From Streptantibioticus ferralitis (lineage in GTDB: Bacteria > Actinomycetota > Actinomycetes > Streptomycetales > Streptomycetaceae), in assembly GCF_029223525.1 (NCBI RefSeq), contig NZ_JARHTQ010000033.1, positions 1 through 64,000 of the forward strand: a DNA stretch of 64,000 nt. Reading direction: 5' to 3'. The notes beneath the pieces were generated by a model. It did not search any database, had not been told where the DNA came from, and saw only the letters and a program-made list of their open reading frames with translations. The position numbers and the translations under genes were made by a program. This document shows, piece after piece, positions 26,757 to 34,871 of this stretch. How positions within the stretch are numbered: the stretch's first letter is position 1; each line of letters opens with the position of its first letter.

Positions 26757-27683
26757 TCACTCCTCCACGAGCAGCCCGCGCCGCAGCCGGGACAGCGTGC
26801 GCGTCAGCAGTCGTGAGACGTGCATCTGCGAGATGCCGAGTTCCTCGCCGATCTCGGACTGGGTCAGATTGCCGACGAAGCGCAGCGAGAGGATCTTCCG
26901 GTCCCGTGCCGACAGCTCCGCGATCAGCGGTTTGAGGGACTCCACGTACTCGATGCCCTCCAGGCCGTGGTCCTCGTAGCCGATCCGGTCCGCCAGCGCG
27001 CCCTCGGAGTCGTCCTCCTCCGGCTGGGCGTCCAGCGAGCTCGCGGTGTAGGCGTTGCTCGCGGCCATGCCCTCGACGACCTCGTTCTCACTGAGCCCGA
27101 GCCGGTCCGCCAGCTCGGTCACGGTGGGGGAGCGGTCCAGGTTCTGGGCGAGCTCGTCACCGGCCTTGGCCAGGTCGAGCCGCAGCTCCTGAAGCCGTCG
27201 CGGTACCCGTACCGACCAGCTGGTGTCGCGGAAGAACCGCTTGATCTCGCCGATGATCGTCGGCATCGCGAATGTGGGGAACTCCACGCCGCGGCTGAGC
27301 TCGAAGCGGTCGATCGCCTTGATCAGTCCGATCGTGCCGACCTGGACGATGTCCTCCATCGGCTCGCTGCGGGAGCGGAAGCGGGAGGCCGCGAACTTCA
27401 CCAGGGCGAGATTCAGCTCCACCAGGGTGTTGCGGACGTACGCGTGCTCGTGGGTGCCTTCCTCAAGCGTCTCCAGGCGCTGGAAGAGCGTCTTGGACAG
27501 GGCCCTCGCATCCAGCGGCGCCACCTCGTCGAACGGCGGGATCACCGGCAGATCGGCGAGTCCCTCCAGGTCGCCGAGCGGTCCTGTCGACGCCTCTGGC
27601 GCCTCCAAGCGTCCGGTCTCCGGCTCCGCAGCGGATCCGGTGTCCGTCTCCTGAAGCGTCTGTGCGTCGAGCTGGGGTGCCAT
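26757..27683 (-). CDS. RNA polymerase sigma factor, SigB/SigF family (SigI-like)
   Basis: 308-residue group 3 sigma factor. ATG 27683 follows a strong GGAGGAGA site; an upstream in-frame start at 27725 is less likely. Region 2 (LVKFAASRFRSRSEPMEDIVQVGTIGLIKAIDRFE), region 3 (GEIKRFFRDTSWSVRVPRRLQEL) and region 4 HTH (LTQSEIGEELGISQMHVSRLLTRTLSRLRRGLL) are all present. The long acidic N-terminus (about 75 residues) is common in streptomycete homologues. Divergent genes encode a STAS antagonist and a HATPase anti-sigma, so control is by partner switching. The arrangement recalls the sigI-prsI-arsI locus of S. coelicolor, which I know from memory only. Confidence 0.93.
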   Translation of the reverse strand: MAPQLDAQTLQETDTGSAAEPETGRLEAPEASTGPLGDLEGLADLPVIPPFDEVAPLDARALSKTLFQRLETLEEGTHEHAYVRNTLVELNLALVKFAASRFRSRSEPMEDIVQVGTIGLIKAIDRFELSRGVEFPTFAMPTIIGEIKRFFRDTSWSVRVPRRLQELRLDLAKAGDELAQNLDRSPTVTELADRLGLSENEVVEGMAASNAYTASSLDAQPEEDDSEGALADRIGYEDHGLEGIEYVESLKPLIAELSARDRKILSLRFVGNLTQSEIGEELGISQMHVSRLLTRTLSRLRRGLLVEE

Positions 27684-27950
27684 GATCTCCTCCCTCGGGC
27701 AGGCGTCAGAGGTTGCCGCTGCCATTCGCTGGCGTACTGCTGTGCGGCGCCTCCCACCGGCCGTGTACGGACATCTCCTTTCCAGCCCTACCCGTTTTCG
27801 CGCCCGGGTTGCAAGTTTCCGGTGAAGTCATGATGGAGCTGTTGCGACTGCGGGAAGGTACCCTGCGTGGCCTCCACATCGACTACCGTCCGGTTGTCGG
27901 ACGGCGTAAGGTTCGAGGGCGCAGTCACCAGGCAACCAGGAGGAACGCGC

Positions 27951-28319
27951 ATGGACCGCGGGATGGTCGGGACCGCCGGCCGAGACCGTCTCAGTGTCGC
28001 TGTGCAGCGGCGCGGGCACTGTGCGATCTTCACCCCCGCCGGTGAGCTGGATCACCACACCGCCGAGCTGCTGCGGGAGCCGATGGAGAGCAGCGTCGAC
28101 GAGGGCTGCAACAAGCTCGTCGTGGACTGTTCGCGGCTTGAGTTCTGCGATTCCACAGGCCTGAACGTGCTGCTCGGGGCCCGGCTGAGGGCCGAGGCCG
28201 CCGGGGGCGGGGTGCACCTCGCCGGACTTCTCCCTGTGGTGGCACGGGTGTTCGAGATCACCGGTGCTGAAGCTGTTTTCACTGTCCATGACACTCTCGC
28301 CGACGCGCTGAACGAGTGA
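27951..28319 (+). CDS. STAS-domain anti-anti-sigma factor
   Basis: 122-residue anti-sigma factor antagonist. CAGGAGGA lies eight bases before ATG 27951. The STAS fold is clear: FTPAGELDHHTAELLREPM, then LVVDCSRLEFCDSTGLNVLLGARLRAEAAGGGVHLAG, in which the Ser of DSTGL is the usual phosphorylation site. Unphosphorylated, it binds the anti-sigma kinase and frees the sigma factor. The gene precedes the anti-sigma gene by 136 bases and diverges from the sigma gene, giving a compact three-gene switch. Likely equivalent to ArsI. Confidence 0.92.
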   Translation: MDRGMVGTAGRDRLSVAVQRRGHCAIFTPAGELDHHTAELLREPMESSVDEGCNKLVVDCSRLEFCDSTGLNVLLGARLRAEAAGGGVHLAGLLPVVARVFEITGAEAVFTVHDTLADALNE

Positions 28320-28455
28320 TGTGAAGCCGTGGCGGGCGCCCGTCGGCTGCGGGCGACCATCGCCACACCGGCTCGCGAGAATCTGTGGGTGTTGCCCGGG
28401 TTCCGTCGGGCAGGAGACTCCTCGAACTGTCGGACATCGGTGAGGTGAAGCGCTG

Positions 28456-28956
28456 ATGAGCACCACCCGGCCCTTTGCGCCGGACGATCGTGATCGTAAT
28501 CACGGTGACGTCCGCGACTCAGACGTGCCCGCGGCGGGCACGCCGGGCTACCAGGTGCGCCGTGTCACGCTCGCCGATGCCAGTGGCGTCGTTCCGCTCG
28601 CCCGCGACTTCACCCGTCAGGCGCTGCACGACTGGGGCTGGCTGCCCGCCGCCACCGATGACCGGCGGGCGAGCGCGGAGGACATCCTGCTGGTGGTGTC
28701 CGAGCTGGTCACCAATGCCTGCCTGCACGGCGGCGGTCCCCAGGAGCTACGGCTGCACGCCGCCCCCAAGCTGCTACGGCTTGAGGTCTCCGACGGCGGT
28801 TCCGGCGACCCCGCCCCCCGCAGCCCGCACCGGGCGGGGCGTCCCGGGGGGCACGGCATGTTCATAGTGCAGCGGCTCTGCCTGGACTGGGGCGTGATGC
28901 GGGACCCGGTCAGCCCCGGGAAAACCGTTTGGGCGGAGGTCGCCTGGCCCGGATGA
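28456..28956 (+). CDS. Anti-sigma factor with HATPase (RsbW-like) domain
   Basis: 166-residue serine kinase/anti-sigma factor. ATG 28456. After a variable N-terminal tail of about 30 residues the GHKL ATP-binding fold shows the N box ILLVVSELVTNACLHGG, the G1-like VSDGGSG and the G2 box GRPGGHGMFIVQRL. It should hold the sigma factor inactive and phosphorylate the STAS protein. Likely equivalent to PrsI of the sigma-I system. The 3' end overlaps, on the opposite strand, the tail of the frameshifted gene at 28910-29742. Confidence 0.9.
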   Translation: MSTTRPFAPDDRDRNHGDVRDSDVPAAGTPGYQVRRVTLADASGVVPLARDFTRQALHDWGWLPAATDDRRASAEDILLVVSELVTNACLHGGGPQELRLHAAPKLLRLEVSDGGSGDPAPRSPHRAGRPGGHGMFIVQRLCLDWGVMRDPVSPGKTVWAEVAWPG

Positions 28957-29742
28957 GCCAACGCGCGGCGCCCGGGCAGGCCCTCCGCGCCGTCCGGGGC
29001 ACCGCGTGCAGCGTCGGTCCGCCTGCCGTGCTCACATCAGAGATGACCAGGGCCCGGTCGGCCTCGACCCGGGTCATACAGACGAACGGCGGCACGATCG
29101 GCGGGACCGGCAGCTGATCGGGTGTGAACGTCAGGCACAGCACCCCTTCGAGGCAGCCGCTGAACCGGGTCAGGTAGAGCGTCCCATCGCCGGTGAGGTC
29201 CAACTGGTCGGCGCCGGGCGCCAGTTCCGGCCCGCCGCGCGGGTCCGCAGCCGGTGGTCGGTCAACGAGGGCCGTGCGCATCCGCAGCACCATCGCCTTC
29301 CGCGGACCCGCCGCGGTGAGCACCTCGGTGACCCCGGCGATGATGAAGCCGTCCGGTGCGAACCGCGTCGCGGTCACCATAGGCGGCGTGTTCTGCGCCG
29401 GAGCGCCCGCGTAGCGGGGCGGCTCCGGTGCGGTACCGGGCACGGGCGCGGGTACCGCCCCGGCGGTGGATGACCCTTGCCGTCGGTGGAGTGGTCGGTC
29501 TGGACGAAGCCGGCAAGCCCCTTGCTGATCAGCTTTCCCGAGGAGACCTGGAAGCCGGTGCCGGAGACCGCGAATGAGGCGGCGATCACGCCCTGGGCCA
29601 TTCGGGCGGCGAGCGCGCCGACCGCGCCGACCGCGGGCAACGTGACAACCACCGCCTTCTTCCAGGCCGTTCTGCCTTCCGGCATGGTGCGCCGTGCGGT
29701 GCCCAGGCGGTTCCTCCGTCGCGTCGGAAGACCCTCTGCCAT
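28910..29742 (-). pseudogene. Frameshifted secreted DUF6230-like protein gene
   Basis: Two frames make one plausible protein. From ATG 29742 (or 29685) the first frame encodes TAWKKAVVVTLPAVGAVGALAARM, a membrane or signal helix, and VIAASFAVSGTGFQVSSGKLI..GLAGFVQTDHSTDGKG, then runs into Arg-rich nonsense stopping at 29374. A second frame, shifted by one base at about 29474-29476 (a CCC run), continues GSSTAGAVPAPVPGTA and a beta-rich domain (FAPDGFIIAGVTEVL, LTGDGTLYLTRFSGCLEG, LTFTPDQLPVPPIVPPF). Adding one base there fuses them. The N-terminus resembles DUF6230 proteins, which often sit beside a TetR gene, as here. A sequencing error is the main alternative. Confidence 0.6.
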
Positions 29743-29770
29743 ACTGCGGATGACCCGCGGCAGTTGGAGA

Positions 29771-30436
29771 GTGGGGCGGAATTTGAATAATAGTCAACGC
29801 TCTGGGCAGCGGTCGCCGGCGACCGCCCGGGACACCGAGCGGTCTCGGGCCCGGCGGGCCGAACTCATCGCGATCGGCCGCAAGTTGTTCGCGGACACCT
29901 CGTACGACGCGCTGTCCATGGACGACATCGCCCGTCACGCCGACGTGGCCAAGGGACTGATCTACTACTACTTCAAGAACAAGCGCGGCTACTACCTGGC
30001 GATCATCGAGGAGTCGGTCGCCGAACTCGTCGTCAGGTCGGACAGCGACACCGGCCTGCCCCCGGCCGAGCGGGTGCGCCGCACCATCGACGGCTATCTG
30101 CGCTACGCCCAGCACCACCAGGCCGCGTACCGCACCATCATCACCGGCGGCGTCGGCTTCGACACCGAGGTGCACGCCATCCGCGACGGGGTGCGCGAGG
30201 CGATCCTGACCACGATCGCGCACGGGGCATGGGGCCGTGGCGAGATCCAGCTGGTGACCCGGATGGCGCTGATCGGCTGGATGTCGGCGGTGGAGGGCGT
30301 CACCCTCGACTGGCTCGCCCACCAGGAGCTGCCGCGGGAGACGGTTCAGGCGCTCCTGGTGCGGATGCTGGGGGACGCGCTGCGCGCGATCGAGCACTTC
30401 GGGCCCAGCTGTCCGGCGCCGGTGCCCGGCAGCTGA
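29771..30436 (+). CDS. TetR family transcriptional regulator
   Basis: About 221 residues from GTG 29771; TTG 29783, after GGGGCGGA, is a likely alternative. The HTH is in SMDDIARHADVAKGLIYYYFKNKRGYYLAII, the classic TetR recognition helix. The C-terminal ligand domain is helical (RTIDGYLRYAQHHQAAYRTIITG... WMSAVEGVTLDWLAHQELPRE). It is divergent from the frameshifted DUF6230-like gene, with about 30-85 bases between starts depending on choice, and probably regulates it. Confidence 0.92.
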   Translation: MGRNLNNSQRSGQRSPATARDTERSRARRAELIAIGRKLFADTSYDALSMDDIARHADVAKGLIYYYFKNKRGYYLAIIEESVAELVVRSDSDTGLPPAERVRRTIDGYLRYAQHHQAAYRTIITGGVGFDTEVHAIRDGVREAILTTIAHGAWGRGEIQLVTRMALIGWMSAVEGVTLDWLAHQELPRETVQALLVRMLGDALRAIEHFGPSCPAPVPGS

Positions 30437-30549
30437 TGCCGGGGCTCCTCGCGGTGGCGGCCGCCTCGCCGCGTACTCCGGATTCCGGTGCTGTCCTTGC
30501 ACCTTGTCTTCCCTCGGCAAGGGTCCCGGCGTACGGTCGAGGCCCAAAT

Positions 30550-30564
30550 CTGATGTGCCGTCAG
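30550..30564 (+). promoter_or_regulatory. Near-palindrome before the surface-protein operon
   Basis: CTGATG (30550-30555) and CGTCAG (30559-30564) form an inverted repeat with one mismatch and a three-base centre, 29 bases before the first start. It may be a promoter-linked regulator site for the whole operon. Confidence 0.4.
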
Positions 30565-30592
30565 TAACTTTCCGGCCGAAGGGAGATTGGCG

Positions 30593-31312
30593 GTGTCGTA
30601 CTCCACGCGCAGGACGACGGCCCGGGGCGGAGCGCTCGTCCTGGCCGGGACGGTGATGGCGGGGGTGGCGTTGAGCACCGCCCCGACCGCGTACGCCACG
30701 ACGGTTCCCGTCGACTACCAGTGCAAGACCCCGATCGGCGACAAGGGCGCCGTCTCGCCCATCGACATCAAGGCCGACCAGAGCGGCTCGGACTACAAGC
30801 TCACCATGTCCTTCCAGAAGGGTGTCTCGTCCAGCCCCATCGAACTCGGAAAGGGCGCGATGAACCCCAGCGCCGTCATCAGGGTCGGCGGTGCCGACTC
30901 CGGGACGGTCAATGTGTCGGGCCCGCCGAACGACGCGCCGATCCCCGCCAACACCCCCATAAAGATCAGTGACTTGACGGGTACGTACACCCCGCACGCC
31001 AGTGGCAAGGTCACCTTCACCGCGGGCACCCTCACCATCAAGGCGCTCGGCACCACCACGACGTGTACGGCGAGCAACAACCCCGGTCCCTCGCTCACCC
31101 TGGACGTCAGCGCGGCGGGCGGGTCCGGGGGCTCGGGCGGCTCCAGCTCCGCCTCCGGTTCCGGTTCCAGTTCCTCGTCCGGCTCCGGCGGCCAGCTCCC
31201 GCAGACCGGTCCGGCCGACTCCGCGATCGCGTTGGGCACCTTCGGCGGCACGGTGCTGCTGCTCGGCGCGGGCGGCGTGCTGTGGCTGACCCGGAGGAAC
31301 CAGACGCGCTAG
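30593..31312 (+). CDS. Secreted LPXTG-type surface protein
   Basis: 239-residue cell-wall protein. GTG 30593 follows AGGGAGA seven bases away. It has an N-terminal signal peptide (hydrophobic ALVLAGTVMAGVALSTAPTAYA; likely cut after AYA), then a single domain, VPVDYQCKTPIGDKGAVSP to CTASNNPGPSLTLDVS, about residues 37-170, with two Cys. A Gly/Ser-rich linker leads to the C-terminal sorting signal LPQTG, a hydrophobic helix (GTFGGTVLLLGAGGVLWL) and RRNQTR. Sortase should anchor it to the wall. It is the first gene of a four-gene operon; the last gene encodes a protein with the same domain. Confidence 0.88.
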   Translation: MSYSTRRTTARGGALVLAGTVMAGVALSTAPTAYATTVPVDYQCKTPIGDKGAVSPIDIKADQSGSDYKLTMSFQKGVSSSPIELGKGAMNPSAVIRVGGADSGTVNVSGPPNDAPIPANTPIKISDLTGTYTPHASGKVTFTAGTLTIKALGTTTTCTASNNPGPSLTLDVSAAGGSGGSGGSSSASGSGSSSSSGSGGQLPQTGPADSAIALGTFGGTVLLLGAGGVLWLTRRNQTR

Positions 31313-31364
31313 GCCCTGTCCGCCGGACGGGCTCTGGCGCGCGGCAGCGGAAGGAGTGCGGCTC

Positions 31365-32315
31365 ATGGCGTCCGTCAAGGCGTCGCTCGTGTCCTCGGTC
31401 GTGTCGTCGCCCAGGTCGTCGGGAGCGCGGGCCACCGGCGCCGTCATCGCGGTGCTGCTGGTGTGCGCCGCCCTCGGCGGGTGGACCGCGGCGCCCGCCG
31501 GTGACCGCCCGTACTTCTACCTGGAAAGCGGTCCCGGCACGGTGCTGCGGGACACCGTCTCGGTGGCCAACACCTCAGGCAGGCCCGAGCGGTTCACGCT
31601 CTACGGCGTCGACGGACACCTCACCGCCAAGGGATCCCTCGCGGTCCGCAGCGCCGCCGACAGCAAGGACTCCGGCACCTGGACGCGCTTCGCCTCGTCC
31701 TCGGTGAACGTTCCGGCCAGGACCCGCGCCGACGTTCCGTTCACCGTCACGGTGCCCGGCACGGCGCCGCCCGGTGACCATCCGGCCGCCATCGTCGTCG
31801 AGGACAGCGCGGGGCAGCGGGCCACCGTGCCGGTCCATCTGCGGGTCACCGGACCCGCCCTGGCCGCGCTCGGCGTCGAGGACCTGGCGGTGGTACGGAC
31901 CGTGCACGGCACCGAGATCCGCTACGTCCTGGTCAACCGCGGCAACACCCCGCTGACCCCGAGCGCCGCCGTACGGGCGGACGGTCTGTTCGGAACGTCA
32001 CTGCGCCGCCCGGCGCGCCGGCTGGCGGTGCTGCCGCCCGGCCAGCGGGCCCGGATCGCCGAGCGATGGCCGCACCCCCCGGCGCTGGACCGCGTACGGA
32101 TGCGGGTGACGGCCACGGCGGACGGCCGTACGACGGCCGTCGGTACCGCTTCCTACACCGCCGTGCCCTGGGCGCTGGTCGGCGGGGTGTGCGCGGGCGG
32201 CGGATGCGTCGCCGTGCCGTTGCTCGTACGACGCCGTAGCCGCGCGCCGGACCGATCCGAGGACGGCGGGCAACCCGGCGACAGCGCCCGGGAACTGGCG
32301 GGAGCGACGACATGA
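31365..32315 (+). CDS. DUF916/WxL-interacting-type membrane protein
   Basis: 316-residue exported protein anchored by a C-terminal helix. ATG 31365 has AAGGAG eight bases upstream. Signal helix about residues 24-42 (GAVIAVLLVCAALGGW), then RPYFYLESGPGTVLRDTVSVANTSGRPERFTLYGVD, an Ig-like DUF916-type domain, to about 140. A second beta domain follows (VTGPALAALGVEDLAVVRT...LVNRGNTPLTPS), then a helix (VPWALVGGVCAGGGCVAVPLLV) and a basic tail. DUF916 is the peptidoglycan-binding part of the WxL-interacting proteins of low-GC Gram-positives, so wall or surface-protein binding is likely. Confidence 0.85.
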   Translation: MASVKASLVSSVVSSPRSSGARATGAVIAVLLVCAALGGWTAAPAGDRPYFYLESGPGTVLRDTVSVANTSGRPERFTLYGVDGHLTAKGSLAVRSAADSKDSGTWTRFASSSVNVPARTRADVPFTVTVPGTAPPGDHPAAIVVEDSAGQRATVPVHLRVTGPALAALGVEDLAVVRTVHGTEIRYVLVNRGNTPLTPSAAVRADGLFGTSLRRPARRLAVLPPGQRARIAERWPHPPALDRVRMRVTATADGRTTAVGTASYTAVPWALVGGVCAGGGCVAVPLLVRRRSRAPDRSEDGGQPGDSARELAGATT

Positions 32316-33367
32316 CACGGCGAAACCGGTGCGCGGCAGCCGTCCTCGCACTGCTGCTGCCCCTCCTCGTACTGGCCGCGCCCGGCCCGGCGACCGCTGC
32401 CGGGGCGTCCGTCCGGCTGTCCGCCCAACAGGCGGGCGCGGGCGGCTCGATCACCGTGACCGGGTCGGGCTGGCGCCCGAACACCCTGCTGACGATGCTG
32501 ATCTGCGGCCAGAACGCCATCGGGGGCACCAACTCCTGTGCCAATGCCACCGGGCGGGCGGTCACCACCGACGCGTCCGGCGCGTTCAGCAGACGACTGC
32601 CGGTCGCCGAGCCGCCCAAGCCGTGCCCGTGCGTGGTGCATGTCGCGACCGTCATGGGCGATCCGGTCATCGTGGACGCCGCGTTCAGCGTGGCCGGGCA
32701 CCCGGTGGCGCCGCTGCCGTCGGACATCGGTGGCGGGCGGCTCGCCGCGCTCGGCGCCCGTCTCGACGGCAGCAGCGGTCTGCTGACCTGGTTCGGTGCG
32801 CCCGCTCAGCGCCAACTCGTGGTCACCGTGGGCAACATGGGCTCTGACCGGGCGAAGGACCCGATCTTCAAGGTGGGCGTCTCACACGGTGTCTACGCGC
32901 CGCGGTGGCAGGACCAGCAGTGGCGGGGCACCGTGGAACCCGGTGCGAGGGCGCAGGTCAGCCTGCCGGTCGAGCTGGCGTCCGGGGCGCACGGTGACTA
33001 CCGGGTGACGCTGCAGTACGGCGACAAGGTGCTGGTCGAGCAGCCGTGGAGCGTCTCACGTCCGTGGGGCGTGACCCTCTTCTGGATCCTGCTGTTCATC
33101 GTCGTTCCGGCCGCGGTCTTCCGGATCGGCATGGCGATCGTCGACCGTCTGCGCCCACCGGCGGCCACCCGGCGCCACAGCCTGGCCCACGCCCGTATCC
33201 GGGTCCGCACCCGCACTCCCGCCCACCGGAGCACCACCCCGGCCCCTGCCACCTCGCACCGCTCCGGAAGCCTGCCGTGGTTCACCCCGGACACCCGTCC
33301 GGCGGACCGCCGCACACCCTCCGCACCGTCGACCGATGACCACCCCACTGCGAAGGGAAGCACGTGA
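32312..33367 (+). CDS. Exported Ig-like membrane protein of the surface operon
   Basis: 351-residue protein whose ATG overlaps the previous stop (ATGA). A signal peptide (AVLALLLPLLVLAAPGPATA) precedes an Ig/IPT-like domain (VRLSAQQAGAGGSITVTGSGWRPNT) with paired Cys (LICGQN, NSCANA; PKPCPCVVH). A second beta domain lies at about 140-240 (LTWFGAPAQRQLVVTVGN, GDYRVTLQYGDK). One membrane helix (VTLFWILLFIVVPAAVFRIGM) is near residue 250, then a basic, Pro/Arg-rich cytoplasmic tail. No catalytic motif is seen. Its fixed position between the DUF916 protein and the LAXTG protein suggests a structural partner. Confidence 0.8.
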   Translation: MTRRNRCAAAVLALLLPLLVLAAPGPATAAGASVRLSAQQAGAGGSITVTGSGWRPNTLLTMLICGQNAIGGTNSCANATGRAVTTDASGAFSRRLPVAEPPKPCPCVVHVATVMGDPVIVDAAFSVAGHPVAPLPSDIGGGRLAALGARLDGSSGLLTWFGAPAQRQLVVTVGNMGSDRAKDPIFKVGVSHGVYAPRWQDQQWRGTVEPGARAQVSLPVELASGAHGDYRVTLQYGDKVLVEQPWSVSRPWGVTLFWILLFIVVPAAVFRIGMAIVDRLRPPAATRRHSLAHARIRVRTRTPAHRSTTPAPATSHRSGSLPWFTPDTRPADRRTPSAPSTDDHPTAKGST

Positions 33368-34809
33368 CACGTACCCGAACGCGACCACCCACGAGCCGGA
33401 CCGCCAGCGCGGTCGGAGTCGCGCTGCTACTCGGCGGGGCATCCCTGGTCTGGGCCGCGGGACCGGCCCATGCCGCCGAGTCGGACTTCGCCACCCAGTG
33501 CGTCCCACCGCCGATCTCCGGCCTGCCGCCCGTCAAGGGCACCACGAAGGCCGACATCACCGCCCCGGCCACCGCGACCGTGGGCGACGAGATCACGGTG
33601 GTCTGGAAGACCGTCCAGGCGGCGTCCAACAACCCCGGCATCATCGACCTCGGCAAGGACACCGTGCAGCCGAGCGGGAACCTGGCGGTCGGTGGCGCGC
33701 AGACCGGCACGCTGGCCGTCCAGGGTGCGCGCGTCAACCCGCCGATCCCCAAGAACAGCCCCATGGTGCTGTCCGACATGACCGGCAAGCTGAAGCTCAC
33801 GACGGCGGGGGATGTGACGCTCACCCCCTCGGACTACGACATCAACGTCAGCCAGCCGATCTCCACCGACACCAAGTGCAAGGCGACCGCCACCGTTCCG
33901 CCCGCCGTCACCATCAAGGTGACCGCGGGCGGCGGCAGTTCAGGCGGCACTTCCGGCGGCACCAGCGCAGGCGGTACGAGCGCGGGCGGCACCAGCGCGG
34001 GCGGTACGAGCGCAGGCGGCACCAGCGCGGGCGGTACGAGCAGCGGCGGTACGGCCGCGGGCGGCACCAGCAGCGGCGGTACCGGCAGTTCCGGCGGTAC
34101 GGGCAGCGGGGGCACCAGTGGTGGGGACACCGGTGGCACCAGCGGCGGCTCCGGCGGCGGAACGTCCTTCACCGGCAAGCCCGTTGACGTCGACTACCAG
34201 TGCGTGACCCCGATCGGCAACAAGAGCGCGGTCTCCCCGGTGCAGATCAACGCCGAGAAGAGCGGCGGCGACTTCGGCCTGACCGTGCACTTCGGCAAGA
34301 GCGTGATGAACAGCCCGGCGGACATCCCCGCCAACTCCGTCAAGCCGTCGATGCAGGTGAAGGTCGGCGGGGCGGACAAGGGCACGGTCCCGGTCGCCGG
34401 GCCGACCAACCCACAGCCCATCAAGGCCGGCGACCCCATCACGATCCCGGACCTGAAGGGCACCTACAAGCCGGGCGCCACCGGAAAGTCAACGCTCACC
34501 CCGGGCGTCCTGACCGTCAACGCACTCGGCACCACGACCACCTGCTCCCCGGCGAAGGACCCGGGCGTCTCCCTGACCCTCGACACCTCCGCCCAGCAGG
34601 GCGGCACCAGCAGCGGCGGAACCTCCACCGGTACCAGCGGTACCAGCGGCGGTACGGGCACGTCCTCCGGCTCGGGCTCCGGCGGCCTCGCCCAGACTGG
34701 CGCGAGCGACATCGGCGCGCTGCACGCCCTCGCACTGGTGGCGGGCACCGTCATCCTGCTGGGCGGCGCGATCTTCACCTTCACCCCCTGGCGCAAGCTG
34801 CGCCGGTGA
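33364..34809 (+). CDS. Two-domain secreted LAXTG-type surface protein
   Basis: 481-residue protein starting at GTG 33364 (GTGA overlap). After the signal peptide (AVGVALLLGGASLVWAAGPAHA) a first domain spans about 40-185 (TQCVPPPISGLPPVKGTT... TDTKCKATATVPP). A 75-residue Gly-Thr-Ser linker of GGTSA repeats follows. A second domain (VDVDYQCVTPIGNKSAVSP... CSPAKDPGVSLTLDTS) is clearly homologous to the domain of the first operon gene. The C-terminus has LAQTG, a helix (ALALVAGTVILLGGAIF) and RKLRR. LAXTG is the class E sortase motif of actinobacteria, whereas the first gene ends in LPQTG. No sortase gene is in the window. Confidence 0.88.
   Translation: MTRTRTRPPTSRTASAVGVALLLGGASLVWAAGPAHAAESDFATQCVPPPISGLPPVKGTTKADITAPATATVGDEITVVWKTVQAASNNPGIIDLGKDTVQPSGNLAVGGAQTGTLAVQGARVNPPIPKNSPMVLSDMTGKLKLTTAGDVTLTPSDYDINVSQPISTDTKCKATATVPPAVTIKVTAGGGSSGGTSGGTSAGGTSAGGTSAGGTSAGGTSAGGTSSGGTAAGGTSSGGTGSSGGTGSGGTSGGDTGGTSGGSGGGTSFTGKPVDVDYQCVTPIGNKSAVSPVQINAEKSGGDFGLTVHFGKSVMNSPADIPANSVKPSMQVKVGGADKGTVPVAGPTNPQPIKAGDPITIPDLKGTYKPGATGKSTLTPGVLTVNALGTTTTCSPAKDPGVSLTLDTSAQQGGTSSGGTSTGTSGTSGGTGTSSGSGSGGLAQTGASDIGALHALALVAGTVILLGGAIFTFTPWRKLRR
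33942..34150 (+). repeat. 15-base coding repeats (GGTSA/GGTSS linker)
   Basis: Tandem units of GGCGGTACGAGCGCR-like 15-mers encode Gly-Gly-Thr-Ser-Ala repeats, with alternating GGCACC/GGTACG codons giving a 30-base higher-order period between about 33955 and 34050. This is likely to vary in copy number between strains. Confidence 0.85.
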
Positions 34810-34815
34810 AACACC

Positions 34816-34851
34816 GAGAGGGCCCCGGGACGGATGTCCCGGGGCCCTCTC
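34816..34851. terminator. Strong hairpin terminator after the surface operon
   Basis: A perfect 16-base-pair stem (GAGAGGGCCCCGGGAC, 34816-34831, with 34836-34851) and a four-base loop. It lies between the convergent surface operon and the peptide transporter gene. Confidence 0.88.
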
Positions 34852-34871
34852 CACCGCTTGTCAGCGGGGCG

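Noticed and set aside
33942-34150. Possible CRISPR array
   Set aside because: The repeats are 15-base coding units for Gly-Thr-Ser residues without spacers; no cas genes are present.
30593-34809. Reading the surface operon as a chaplin or pilus locus
   Set aside because: The proteins lack the short hydrophobic chaplin domain and no sortase or pilin motif is present in the window.
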